Part shown: piece by piece, positions 16,962 through 25,479 of the stretch | Layout: the number at the start of each line of letters is the position of its first letter | How positions within the stretch are numbered: position 1 is the stretch's first letter | Assembly (NCBI GenBank): GCA_006226425.1 | Contig: SBGX01000035.1 | Span: 1 to 50,389 of the forward strand | DNA: 50,389 bases | DNA from: Bacteroidota bacterium | Lineage (GTDB): Bacteria; Bacteroidota; Bacteroidia; Flavobacteriales_D; Crocinitomicaceae | Direction of reading: 5' to 3' | The notes under the pieces: generated by a model | Told to the model about the DNA's origin: nothing | Database searches by the model: none | Seen by the model: the letters and a program-made list of their open reading frames with translations, nothing else | Translations under genes and position numbers: made by a program

Positions 16962-18827
16962 ATGGGAAAAAATCTATGGCTTCTCGTGTCCCTTTGGACC
17001 CTGGGAACTTTTGCGCAATCAGGTCAATATCAGCTACAATTCAAACGTGCCGAACAGTTTTTTCAACAGGAAAAGTACGAGCAGGCTGAAAAATCTGCTC
17101 TAAAAGCGCTGGAAATCCTACCGGCCAGTCATCGCGCAAGGGATAAACATCAACAGATACTTCGCTTACTCTATCAAATCAAAAGCGAATCCGGTGATCA
17201 ATCAGGTGCACTGGATTATATCAGCCGACTCTTTTCGATGTATCCTAAAAAGGATACTTCTCACCTTCGAATTATGACGGCCATGGACTTGGCACGCGAA
17301 TTCAGACATTTCGGACAACCGGACTCCAGTATTTTTTACCTCACAAAGGCGCTTGGACTCGCCGAAAAGCATCATGTCGAAAATAAGGTGCTCATCGGGA
17401 CCATTCACTATCATATTGGGAGTAATCATATTGCAATTGGGGAGTTTAAACTGGCAAAAAAACATTTGCTAAAGGCTAAATCCATTATTGATCCGGAGAA
17501 AAACCCTCTGGAGGTCAGTAAAATCCTGTCTAATCTTGGGGATTTATATTCAAATTCCGGAAAACCTGAAAAAGCACTGGATTGTTTCAAAAGAGGTCTT
17601 GTTTTAATTCCTGCAGATAAGGCTGAATCATACGAGATTGCCTTGTCCAACATCGGAGCCTCGTACATTAAGTTGAATCAGTTGGACTCTGCTATTCGCT
17701 ATGTCAATGATGCCTTGATACTCAGTCGTCAAATCAATGATCATCTTGGAGAACTAATTTGCCTCAATAACCTGGCTACGATTTACAGAGATCAGGGACG
17801 CATGAACCGTTCCCTGGACTATTATCTCAAGGCCCTTCAGATGGTCGAAAAAACGGAATCTCCGGAACAAAAGACTAAAATCCTATTGAATGTCAGCGAA
17901 GTCTATGAACAACTAAACAATAGTGATTCGGCACTCGCCTACTATATCCGCTACACAGAAATGAAGGACCAGCTTTTCAATGAGGAAAAGGCCAAATTCA
18001 TTCTCGAAACCGAAGAAAAATATCAAACCAGTCAGCGCAAGCAAGAGATTGCCGAGTTGAAAGTCAAGAAGCAACAAGATGAAACCGAAAAGTTAGCCAT
18101 GCGATACAGCATGATCATTGGATTGATCATCTTTCTATTCATCCTGGTGATCGTATATGTGATCTATCGCACCAACGTCCACAAACTCAAAAGTGAAAAG
18201 GAATTTGCCATTATCAGTGCCGCCCTCGACAGTGAAGAAAAAGAACGTCAACGTATTTCTCAGGAAATCCATGACGATCTGGGAGGAATTCTTGGTATGA
18301 GCCGGATGTTGTTTAGTCGAACAAAAAGGATCATCCTTCCCGAAAACCCTGAATTATATGGGCGCATCGACAAATTGCTCGTTCAGGCCAACAGCCGTTC
18401 AAGAGCCATTTCACATGAGCTGTTCTCTCCAACTTTGAAACAATTCGGGCTCATCAAGGCACTCAAAGAATTATTTGATAACGCCAATGCAGCCAAACCT
18501 GAAATCCAATTCAATTTTGAATGTTCCGATCCTGAAATCCAACTCAATGAAGTCCTATCAACGAATCTGTATCGCATTGCTCAGGAGTTATTGAACAATT
18601 CCATGAAATATGCATCCGCTACGGAAATAGAACTCCGACTCGAAAGAACGAATAAAGAATTGCAACTTATCTATCGGGACAACGGCGTGGGAACTGATTT
18701 ATCTTCGACACCACAGGGAGTGGGACTAAAAAGTATTCAATCCAGAGTAAACCGAATCAAGGGAAGCATTGTATTTAATACAGCTCCCGGAGAAGGCTTT
18801 GAGAGTATTCTTAGCTTTGCTGCTTAA
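16962..18827 (+). CDS. TPR-containing sensor histidine kinase (HisKA_3)
   Basis: A 621-residue membrane kinase. The signal peptide ends near TFA-Q; residues about 20-340 form tetratricopeptide repeats facing the periplasm (for example ALDCFKRGL, NIGASYIKLNQLDSAIRY, NNLATIYRDQGRMNRSLDYY). A coiled coil leads to one membrane helix at about 383-403. The cytosolic part has the HisKA_3 dimerisation box ERQRISQEIHDDLGG with phospho-acceptor His437 and an HATPase domain (ELLNNSMKYA as N box, DNGVG, GVGLKSI). This class phosphorylates NarL-type regulators; two lie just upstream. The signal sensed by the TPR domain is unknown. Its 3' end overlaps the convergent gene by 17 bp. Confidence 0.92.
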   Translation: MGKNLWLLVSLWTLGTFAQSGQYQLQFKRAEQFFQQEKYEQAEKSALKALEILPASHRARDKHQQILRLLYQIKSESGDQSGALDYISRLFSMYPKKDTSHLRIMTAMDLAREFRHFGQPDSSIFYLTKALGLAEKHHVENKVLIGTIHYHIGSNHIAIGEFKLAKKHLLKAKSIIDPEKNPLEVSKILSNLGDLYSNSGKPEKALDCFKRGLVLIPADKAESYEIALSNIGASYIKLNQLDSAIRYVNDALILSRQINDHLGELICLNNLATIYRDQGRMNRSLDYYLKALQMVEKTESPEQKTKILLNVSEVYEQLNNSDSALAYYIRYTEMKDQLFNEEKAKFILETEEKYQTSQRKQEIAELKVKKQQDETEKLAMRYSMIIGLIIFLFILVIVYVIYRTNVHKLKSEKEFAIISAALDSEEKERQRISQEIHDDLGGILGMSRMLFSRTKRIILPENPELYGRIDKLLVQANSRSRAISHELFSPTLKQFGLIKALKELFDNANAAKPEIQFNFECSDPEIQLNEVLSTNLYRIAQELLNNSMKYASATEIELRLERTNKELQLIYRDNGVGTDLSSTPQGVGLKSIQSRVNRIKGSIVFNTAPGEGFESILSFAA

Positions 18828-19440
18828 GGGAATAGACTTCCCGCCAGTACTTTCTTCGCTGCTCAAGCACATATTCTTGATCGATCACCTCAATCAGGTA
18901 GTTGTCCTTGTACTTGATCTTCTTTCCTTTTAACACATAGAGTTTCAGATCATCATAATAACGTTTCAAAAGTAGGGTCTTCTCCCCCTCTTTTCCTTTC
19001 AGATGAATCTTTCTTCCTTCAAAGTGATAACTCCCTTTCTCAACAGTGTTCATCCAGAAGCCAAAATGCTTGACACGATACGTTCCATCACGCAAAAGGC
19101 TGATGGATTGCGAAGATTCGTTTTTCAGCAACATATCAGGATGTTTCCAGGCCAAAATGACAATTTCCTTTTCAGACACTTTGTTGAAGTACATCGTCGG
19201 GTTAAATACGACTGAAACAAGTGGCAAAACAAGCATCAAGGCAAATAAACCTACCTGACTGGACTTCTTCTTTTTGCTTTCTTTGACATATCCGTAAAAC
19301 AGGAACAGCATCACAAATAATATGATGGTAGTAACAGAAAAGAGTATGAACTGAAGAAAACCTTCCAGATAAAACCCTAGTTCCAGTAACAAAAACGCCG
19401 AAATACTAATGATAAAAACGGCTCTAAGTGACTTATTCAT
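18811..19440 (-). CDS. Hypothetical membrane protein
   Basis: A 209-residue protein with three membrane helices in its first half (FIISISAFLLLELGFYL; LFSVTTIILFVMLFLFYG; VGLFALMLVLPLVSVVF) and a soluble C-terminal half of beta-rich character (ISLLRDGTYRVKHFGFWMNTVEKGSY). The layout resembles lipocalin-like/copper-resistance-like Bacteroidota proteins, but I cannot assign it. The frame opens at a TTG at 19494, 35 nt after the -7 element, while the ATG at 19440 gives a cleaner start; both remain possible. Confidence 0.62.
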   Translation of the reverse strand: MNKSLRAVFIISISAFLLLELGFYLEGFLQFILFSVTTIILFVMLFLFYGYVKESKKKKSSQVGLFALMLVLPLVSVVFNPTMYFNKVSEKEIVILAWKHPDMLLKNESSQSISLLRDGTYRVKHFGFWMNTVEKGSYHFEGRKIHLKGKEGEKTLLLKRYYDDLKLYVLKGKKIKYKDNYLIEVIDQEYVLEQRRKYWREVYSLKQQS

Positions 19441-19528
19441 AGTTGATCCTATTTTAGACAGACAGAACAATACGCCCCGTTCGATCTCGTCCAAACCGAC
19501 ATTCGATCAGGAATGTCAATTCATAAAG

Positions 19529-19536
19529 CAAAGATA
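19529..19536 (-). promoter_or_regulatory. -7 promoter element of the membrane protein gene
   Basis: Minus-strand TATCTTTG (TAnnTTTG). It is 34 nt before a possible TTG start (19494) and 88 nt before the ATG at 19440. Confidence 0.45.
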
Positions 19537-19682
19537 ATACAAAAAGCCTTTATGGAGGGTGGAGAAAACATTCTTAAACAATCAATTGATTCCTCATTTT
19601 TGGACTTCAAACAAAAAAGCAGCTGTCAAATGATTCAGCTTTCGGATTAAGTGATTATCTTCACGGGGACCAATCATGGTTC

Positions 19683-20012
19683 ATGAAGCGAAGTCAACAT
19701 CATCAATTCCAGGTATTAAGAGGTGCAAAACAAGTTTTGCTATTGCTCCTATTGATGCTCATTGCGTTGATCTCTGTCCCTACTGATGATTGGCTAGATC
19801 TTGATTCCAGTGAATTGACAGAACTACTTGAGGAAGATTCCGAAGAGGATACTGAGGATCAGGAAACGGAAGAACTAAACTTTGAGGCTATTATCCATCA
19901 ACGTATTGAAGATCATAAGCAGCATGCTGTCAAGGCCCTTGATTATTACCGCCAATTGATCTGGATAGGAAATATTTCGAAAGAGATTCCGACTCCTCCC
20001 CCCCGTTGCTGA
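19683..20012 (+). CDS. Hypothetical small membrane-anchored acidic protein
   Basis: A 109-residue protein: a basic N-terminus, one hydrophobic segment (QVLLLLLLMLIALISV, about 17-33), then a strongly acidic stretch (about 40-65, Asp/Glu) and a helical tail ending PTPPPRC. It could be a single-pass inner-membrane protein with an acidic periplasmic domain. No family recognised. It lies 84 nt ahead of the SulP gene on the same strand and may be co-transcribed with it. Being short and low in complexity, it is a less certain gene. Confidence 0.5.
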   Translation: MKRSQHHQFQVLRGAKQVLLLLLLMLIALISVPTDDWLDLDSSELTELLEEDSEEDTEDQETEELNFEAIIHQRIEDHKQHAVKALDYYRQLIWIGNISKEIPTPPPRC

Positions 20013-20096
20013 TCATTTTACTCGAACTCCACTACTTGATTGGAGTAAAGGTCATTTTGACCCTTCTATTAATGTTTAATGATCCAGCATCCTCTC

Positions 20097-21752
20097 ATGA
20101 AAGAGAAAACAACAACTTTTGTACAAAATTTAAAGTCGGATTTACCGGCTTCCCTAGTCGTATTCCTGGTAGCCCTTCCGCTTTGTCTCGGAATCGGCGT
20201 GGCATCCACTGAATACATAGATCCTGAAAGTGGGGTAAAAACTTCAGATCCTTTGGTAGGACTCATTTCAGGAATCATTGGTGGAATAGTCGTCACCATC
20301 TTCAGTAAATCTACTTTTGGAGTAAGTGGTCCAGCAGCAGGACTCATTTCGATTGTCGTTGGAGCCATCGCCTATTTCAACGACATAGATCCAGTCAATG
20401 GCTATTCTATGTTTTTGGTCGCCGTTATTTTATCGGGGATTTTCCAAATAATCCTTGGGGCACTCAAACTCGGGAAGATGGTTGCCTTTTTTCCCGGCTC
20501 GGTGATCCGGGGCATGCTTGCGGCTATTGGAATTATTATTATTCTGAAGCAAATTCCGCACGCATTTGGATTTGATCACGATTTCGAAGGTGACCTTGCC
20601 TTCAATGAACCTGACGGGGGAAACACCTTTACCCATGTTGGAAACGTCATCCACTCACTCTTCACAGGGTCGGAAGCCCTGACAACCATCCCAAGTATCA
20701 TTTTTATCGTGGGTATTCTGCTCTCACTCGTTTGGGAGAGCTCCTGGATGAAGCGACTCTCATTTACCAAAATCATCTCTGCTCCCCTATTAATTGTTGT
20801 CATTGGAGGAATTGTTGTTTTCTACATGAAGGGAGAAGGTAGGCCCGTTTCTCAGGATCACCTTGTGAGCTTCGGTTCTAAGGACGGAATCAATGGAATC
20901 AAAGACGTATTCAGTTATTTCCCCGATTTCAGTGCCTTGAAAGATCCCAGAGTTTACCTAATGGCCATAACTCTTGCCATTGTGGCCAGCCTGGAATCCC
21001 TGTTGTGTATGGAAGCCACGGACAAACTTGATCCGGAATCACGGCATACTCCACCGAATAGGGAACTATTTGCCCAGGGGATTGGAAACACCATCGCTGG
21101 TTTCCTGGGAGGACTTCCTGTCACCCAGGTCATTGTCCGGAGTTCAGCAAACCTTCAAAGTGGAGCAAAGAGTAAGTTTTCTTCACTCTATCATGGGATC
21201 TGGTTACTATTGAGTGTTTTGTTATTTCCGGATATCATGGAGTACGTCCCCTTATCCGCACTAGCCGCAATTTTGATCGTCGTTGGGTATAAACTGGCGA
21301 AACCGAGTATTTTTCTGGATTACTGGCAGCGAGGATGGAAACAATTCCTCCCCTTTATTGTCACCATCGTCTGCATTGTTCTAACAGATCTACTGATCGG
21401 GATTGGAGTTGGTTTTGCCACTTCACTCATCATTAGTCTGTTCCATCATGAAGTCCGCTCGTTCAAAGACCTTCGGGAAATGATTCGTGGTGGAGAACGG
21501 CGAACACAAAACAGTGAAAAAGATCCAAGCAAGCAAGAAACAGCCATTTATCTCTATGAACGAATTGGCTTTTTGAGTCGGGCCAACCTGCGGGAACTCT
21601 CCAAGGACATTGAAGAAGAGGAAGTTGTCATCGACCTGATGCGCGTCAAGCACATTGACGCTGATGGCCAGGATACTATTGGTGAACTGGAAGACCTGTT
21701 GGAACGACAAGGAAAACACGTCCGAACACATGGAGGCGTGCTGGCAAAATAG
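20097..21752 (+). CDS. SulP-family anion transporter
   Basis: A 551-residue transporter of the SLC26/SulP family (sulfate, bicarbonate or other anions). It has about 12-14 membrane helices, with the family motif GVASTEYIDPESGVKTSDPLVG-like N-terminal segment, FGVSGPAAGLISIV, and VASLESLLCMEATDKLDP with NTIAGFLGGLPVTQVIVRSSAN in the core. The C-terminal 60 residues are a short STAS domain (IYLYERIGFLSRANLREL; VIDLMRVKHIDADGQDTI). The substrate cannot be fixed; close Bacteroidota relatives are often annotated as bicarbonate or sulfate carriers. ATG 20097 (Met7 of the frame) is the more natural start; 20079 is possible. A terminator follows at 21763. Confidence 0.9.
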   Translation: MKEKTTTFVQNLKSDLPASLVVFLVALPLCLGIGVASTEYIDPESGVKTSDPLVGLISGIIGGIVVTIFSKSTFGVSGPAAGLISIVVGAIAYFNDIDPVNGYSMFLVAVILSGIFQIILGALKLGKMVAFFPGSVIRGMLAAIGIIIILKQIPHAFGFDHDFEGDLAFNEPDGGNTFTHVGNVIHSLFTGSEALTTIPSIIFIVGILLSLVWESSWMKRLSFTKIISAPLLIVVIGGIVVFYMKGEGRPVSQDHLVSFGSKDGINGIKDVFSYFPDFSALKDPRVYLMAITLAIVASLESLLCMEATDKLDPESRHTPPNRELFAQGIGNTIAGFLGGLPVTQVIVRSSANLQSGAKSKFSSLYHGIWLLLSVLLFPDIMEYVPLSALAAILIVVGYKLAKPSIFLDYWQRGWKQFLPFIVTIVCIVLTDLLIGIGVGFATSLIISLFHHEVRSFKDLREMIRGGERRTQNSEKDPSKQETAIYLYERIGFLSRANLRELSKDIEEEEVVIDLMRVKHIDADGQDTIGELEDLLERQGKHVRTHGGVLAK

Positions 21753-21762
21753 ACACAAATAA

Positions 21763-21788
21763 AAAGGGCCGGATAACTCCGGCCCTTT
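21763..21788. terminator. Bidirectional rho-independent terminator
   Basis: AAAGGGCCGGA and TCCGGCCCTTT form an 11-bp perfect stem with a 4-nt loop, flanked by A-run and T-rich sequence, between the convergent SulP and lipoprotein genes. It serves both. Confidence 0.9.
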
Positions 21789-21805
21789 CTTCTTTCTTCC
21801 TATGA

Positions 21806-22606
21806 TCAATGAGACAAAACAGAAGAAGTTCGATCATTCAGATAGTAGGTCCATCCCCAATACAACAAGTATCTAGTGAATCCCCATCCCCAAAAAGTCG
21901 CCATTCGGTTGCGGTAGAATGAGTTGTCATATAGAATTGTGAATCCGTAAATTCCAACAGGAGTATAAGAAGAAACTGTATTGTTCCATCCTGGAGGCAT
22001 GAATGGCATGTATCCAACCATTGTCCAGCTTGGTCCTCCAAAATAATCCTTGTACAAGGTTGTAATATAGGATTTATCCTGAGCATGCCCGAAGTACTTC
22101 TTGTATGCTTCTTTTTCATACTTCACATATGATTTTGGAGCCTCCCCCGTTTTCTCATAGTACTTCACCGCTCCCGTTTTTTCCGCATACTCTCGCATCT
22201 CTTTTTCAAAAGCCAATTGCTCTTTCACTTTCAAACCATTCTGAATCCCGTAACGAACGTATCCTTCCTGAGTCGTGAAAGACTCAACCAACACGACCGG
22301 TTCTTTCTCCTCCTTTTTTCCTGGATTTAAAGGCTTTCCTGTATAGGTGATTTCTTCCTTGGAAACCTCTTTTTTCGCTCCCAATGGAGAAACGTAGACA
22401 TACAAATCTTCCTTTCCAAGATTGTTGTACTTCATAAAAGTCTCTTGAGAAACCTCTTTTCCGTCCACAAAGTGCAGCACCTTGCGCTGTGGAATTTTTT
22501 CTTCTGAAACTTTGTTCTTAGGGCTTGCGCTTTCTTTTTCACAAGACACGAATGCCGACAAGGCCATGGCTGAAATAGCCACTACATAAACACTTTTTTT
22601 CATCAT
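21806..22606 (-). CDS. Hypothetical lipoprotein
   Basis: A 266-residue lipoprotein (signal VAISAMALSAFVSC, Cys22). The mature part begins with a Lys/Glu-rich linker, then a helical segment with repeated charged residues (about 120-175) and a C-terminal third that is very rich in Gly, Trp, Tyr and Phe (GWNNTV, FTILYDNSFYRNRMATFWGWGFTRY, LLYWGWTYYL), typical of a surface-exposed or carbohydrate-contacting module. No family recognised. It is transcribed alone from the promoter at 22638. Confidence 0.75.
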   Translation of the reverse strand: MMKKSVYVVAISAMALSAFVSCEKESASPKNKVSEEKIPQRKVLHFVDGKEVSQETFMKYNNLGKEDLYVYVSPLGAKKEVSKEEITYTGKPLNPGKKEEKEPVVLVESFTTQEGYVRYGIQNGLKVKEQLAFEKEMREYAEKTGAVKYYEKTGEAPKSYVKYEKEAYKKYFGHAQDKSYITTLYKDYFGGPSWTMVGYMPFMPPGWNNTVSSYTPVGIYGFTILYDNSFYRNRMATFWGWGFTRYLLYWGWTYYLNDRTSSVLSH

Positions 22607-22637
22607 GCAAGTATTATAGATTAATAGAATTTGGCCG

Positions 22638-22645
22638 CAAAGATA
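22638..22645 (-). promoter_or_regulatory. -7 promoter element of the lipoprotein gene
   Basis: Minus-strand TATCTTTG (TAnnTTTG), 31 nt before the ATG at 22606. Confidence 0.6.
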
Positions 22646-22751
22646 GATGTTTCTTTTTAAATCGCAAGCACTATTTAAAATCTAATTTTCAAATACTTAG
22701 ACTTTTCAATGGTAGCCTACGAATCAGAAGGCATGAGTTCAAAAGTGAACA

Positions 22752-22784
22752 TAAAAAACCCGGATAGCCCAAATCTATCCGGGT
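22752..22784 (-). terminator. Rho-independent terminator
   Basis: A perfect 10-bp stem (ACCCGGATAG / CTATCCGGGT) with a 7-nt loop is followed on the minus strand by six T. It lies 32 nt after the stop of the gene at 22816. Confidence 0.88.
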
Positions 22785-22815
22785 CACCTATCCCATTAAA
22801 TTATGCAAGCTAGGT

Positions 22816-23235
22816 CTAGACGTAAAAGTGGATATAGGAGTCTTCTGCGAGCAAGTGTACCGGTCCCGGGAACTCAGCATGCAATACCAATCGGTTTTCG
22901 TGTCTCTGCTCCAACTTCACCAGTTTGTTTCTATCCAACAGGATCACAGTCGAATGGCCATGGTGATCGGTCTTGTCCAAGATCATTTCTCCATTAAAAT
23001 CGCATTGCCAGTGGGTTTCATCCATTTCCTCCCGGTAAGCTACTTCAATGGTTGGCACCTGATAGTAACGATGGTCTCCCACCTGATCCAGGTCAAATAC
23101 CAGACGCAATAAACCTCCATCAAGTGATAAATTTTCGTCTTTCAAACCCAGTTCCGAAAATTTCAATTTTCCTCCCTCAGGAGATGTAAAGGTTAATCTG
23201 ATTTCCCCCTGATTTAATTCTACCTGTTGTGACAT
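22816..23235 (-). CDS. Hypothetical cytosolic protein
   Basis: A 139-residue protein without signal or membrane segment. It looks beta-rich (EIRLTFTSPEGGKLKFSELGL, LRLVFDLDQVGDHRYYQVPTIEVAYREE) with a central DKTDHHGHST segment whose His cluster could bind metal. No family recognised. It is a single-gene unit, with its own -7 element 27 nt upstream and a strong terminator downstream. Confidence 0.75.
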   Translation of the reverse strand: MSQQVELNQGEIRLTFTSPEGGKLKFSELGLKDENLSLDGGLLRLVFDLDQVGDHRYYQVPTIEVAYREEMDETHWQCDFNGEMILDKTDHHGHSTVILLDRNKLVKLEQRHENRLVLHAEFPGPVHLLAEDSYIHFYV

Positions 23236-23261
23236 ATTTTATTTGTTTTTTTCTGTTTCTT

Positions 23262-23269
23262 CAAAGATA
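23262..23269 (-). promoter_or_regulatory. -7 promoter element
   Basis: Minus-strand TATCTTTG (TAnnTTTG), 26 nt before the ATG at 23235. Confidence 0.6.
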
Positions 23270-23323
23270 AGAAAGCATCAAGCGGAGCCATATGAGGCAC
23301 ATCAGTGTAAAATATGATTTAAC

Positions 23324-24541
23324 TTAGCTTTTGAGTCCTTTCATACGAAAAGTCAAATTACCTGCCGCAAACAGCGAGAGAAATGCTACAAGTAAAACGC
23401 TTTCATTCATTCCGAAGGTATCGGCTATCAATGAACTCAACAAAGCACCAACGGCATAACCCATATCGCGCCAGAGTCGAAAAACACCAAGTGCCGAAGC
23501 CCTGTCCAGCGGATGTGTTCGAGCCGCTATGGCTGTCAAAAAATTGGGATAGACCAGGGCCGTACCCAATCCAAGGAGGACCATGCAAAGCACCATGTAT
23601 TCGAGCGAATCTCCCAAAACCATTCCTCCCAAAGCCAATCCCTGCAGTGCCATGCCAGAAACCAATAATTTTTTAGGTGCCACATGGTCACCCAATTTCC
23701 CGGTAAACAACTGCCCAATGCCCCAGATAGCCGGATACAAAGCAATGAGTAAGGCAATTTGTTCGGTTTCAAAACCTTGCTTCGCAAAGAAAAAGGGAAA
23801 CAAACCCCAGGCCATCCCATCTACGAGGTTGTTCGTCAAGCCGGCCTGTGTGATACTTGAAAGCGAGGCATTCCGATAACTCAATGAAGCAAATATTCTT
23901 TCCAGCCTCGGAATTTCAGAAGTACTTCCTTCCTGCTTCATCTGAGTTCGAGTATCCCGAATCAGGAATATGCTTCCTAGCAAAGCCAGGATCGTAATTC
24001 CCACTCCCAAATAAAAAGGTTCCGGACGTAAACTGTAATGTGAGGCGATCAGGGCAGTCAGGTAAGCCACCAATGCCAGTGACAAGTAGCCACTTGATTC
24101 ATTTAAGCCCATCGCCAGCCCCCGATGCTTCTCTCCGACAAGATCGATCTTCATGATCACTGTGGAAGACCAGGCAAAACCCTGGTTCACTCCTAACAAA
24201 ACATTGGCAAATATGATCCCTGTCCAGCTTTCCGCATACATAAATATCCAGGGGATTGGCAGGGCACAAATCCAGGCGAAAACCAACATTCGCTTCCTTC
24301 CAAAACGATTCGCCCATTTTCCCATGAAATAATTACTGATCGCCTTGGAAACTCCAAATACTACTATGAATGAAAGAATGGCTGCATGGGCTTTCAAACC
24401 GAACTCTTCTCGCCCGATGTCCGGCAAAATACTTCTTTCCAGCCCCACCATTCCTCCAACCAGCGAATTCATGAGTACCAACAACAAAAACTGCGTTAGA
24501 TTTTTCCGAAGGCCCGGTGTGTTTATTGGCGTTTCTTTCAT
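23324..24541 (-). CDS. Major facilitator superfamily transporter
   Basis: A 405-residue MFS permease with 12 predicted membrane helices. The loop 2-3 motif is NYFMGKWANRFGRKRM (canonical GxxxDRxGRR-like); the loop 8-9 copy is FTGKLGDHVAPKKLL. LVGLERSILP, NQGFAWSSTVIMKIDLVG and KHRGLAMGLNESSGYLS are typical of drug or metabolite exporters of the DHA group, but the substrate cannot be told. It stands alone on the minus strand, divergent from the ECF sigma gene at 24630 with an 88-bp gap. Confidence 0.87.
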   Translation of the reverse strand: MKETPINTPGLRKNLTQFLLLVLMNSLVGGMVGLERSILPDIGREEFGLKAHAAILSFIVVFGVSKAISNYFMGKWANRFGRKRMLVFAWICALPIPWIFMYAESWTGIIFANVLLGVNQGFAWSSTVIMKIDLVGEKHRGLAMGLNESSGYLSLALVAYLTALIASHYSLRPEPFYLGVGITILALLGSIFLIRDTRTQMKQEGSTSEIPRLERIFASLSYRNASLSSITQAGLTNNLVDGMAWGLFPFFFAKQGFETEQIALLIALYPAIWGIGQLFTGKLGDHVAPKKLLVSGMALQGLALGGMVLGDSLEYMVLCMVLLGLGTALVYPNFLTAIAARTHPLDRASALGVFRLWRDMGYAVGALLSSLIADTFGMNESVLLVAFLSLFAAGNLTFRMKGLKS

Positions 24542-24595
24542 TTTGGCAATATAAGATTTTGTGCTAAAAATCCTTTAAAACTCTTACAAATGTAG

Positions 24596-24603
24596 TACTT
24601 TAG
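24596..24603 (+). promoter_or_regulatory. -7-like element of the ECF/MsrA operon
   Basis: TACTTTAG followed by GAGC, the same 12-nt string type as at 15761. It lies 26 nt before the TTG start at 24630. A -33 element is not clear. Confidence 0.45.
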
Positions 24604-24629
24604 GAGCTCTTGCCCCTAAACTGATCAGT

Positions 24630-25202
24630 TTGCAATCGGAACAATGGATGGAAAAATATGGCGACTACCTCTACTCGCTCGCCCTATTCAAAACCGGATC
24701 TAAGGAACTGGCCGAAGACCTGCTACAAAATACTTTAGTCTCTGCGCTGGAAAATCTGGAGAACTTTAAAGCTGAATCTTCGGTTAAAACCTGGTTGGTT
24801 CGAATTCTGAATAACAAAATCATCGATCATTATCGTCATGAAAGCGTACGCAGAAAGGCTCAGGAAGAATTACAGCAGCAAGTCAATCATTCCGATGATC
24901 ACTTTTTTGAACCTACGAAGGTATCCCCCTATCATTGGAAAGAAGAACGGTATCCAGGAGAATGGGAAGTAGCATCAGACCAGGAACTGGAACAGTCTGA
25001 ATTCTACAGTGTCCTTGAACAATGCCTGGGAAAAGTACCTCAAAAATGGCGTCTGGTGTTCACAAAAAAATACCTGAGTGAACAAGAAAGTGAAAATATT
25101 TGTAAGGAAATGGAAATCAGTCCGTCCAATTACTGGGTCATCATGCATCGCGTCAAACTGGCGTTGAGAAGTTGCCTGGAACTAAATTGGATCAAACTTT
25201 AA
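24630..25202 (+). CDS. ECF-type RNA polymerase sigma factor
   Basis: A 190-residue sigma factor. Region 2: WMEKYGDYLYSLALFKTG, LAEDLLQNTLVSALENL, KTWLVRILNNKIIDHYR. Region 4: about 130-185 with QKWRLVFTKKYLSEQESENI and SNYWVIMHRVKLALRSCL. A longer-than-usual linker lies between them (about 88-125). Residues QW before the first Met appear conserved in this sigma subgroup, so I prefer the TTG at 24630; an ATG at 24648 is the alternative. It is followed by a zinc-binding small protein and MsrA, which suggests control of an oxidative-stress response. Confidence 0.88.
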   Translation: MQSEQWMEKYGDYLYSLALFKTGSKELAEDLLQNTLVSALENLENFKAESSVKTWLVRILNNKIIDHYRHESVRRKAQEELQQQVNHSDDHFFEPTKVSPYHWKEERYPGEWEVASDQELEQSEFYSVLEQCLGKVPQKWRLVFTKKYLSEQESENICKEMEISPSNYWVIMHRVKLALRSCLELNWIKL

Positions 25203-25209
25203 TGATCAA

Positions 25210-25479
25210 ATGAAATTGATACTAAATTGTAAGGAAGCCAGCTACCTCTCGAGTATTCGGGATATGCACTCCCTCTCCATCGGAGAGAAATTACAATTGT
25301 GGATTCACCTGAAAGTTTGTCCACCCTGCAGAAGATTTGCCAATCATATGCAAGTGATCAATCGATTTCTTCAACGTGGGAGCCAATCTTTTTCCAAACT
25401 GGCACCTTTTCAATTGTCCCAGGAAAGCCGTGGCCGTATTACCCGACTTTTAAAGGAAATTGAACAAAAGAAATCATGA
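25210..25479 (+). CDS. Zinc-finger anti-sigma-like protein
   Basis: An 89-residue protein with LNCKEASYLSS near the start and HLKVCPPCRRF at about 34-44, the H-x3-C-x2-C zinc-binding pattern of small anti-sigma (ZAS/zf-HC2) proteins. The usual sequence of such proteins next to this sigma subgroup is closely matched. It starts 7 nt after the sigma gene and overlaps msrA by ATGA. Cysteine oxidation could release the sigma factor, a redox-switch idea drawn from the family and the msrA context, not shown by sequence. Confidence 0.8.
   Translation: MKLILNCKEASYLSSIRDMHSLSIGEKLQLWIHLKVCPPCRRFANHMQVINRFLQRGSQSFSKLAPFQLSQESRGRITRLLKEIEQKKS

Noticed and set aside
19580-19591. AATCAATTGATT palindrome
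   Set aside because: A 12-bp AT-rich palindrome in an AT-rich gap is expected by chance and has no promoter relation.
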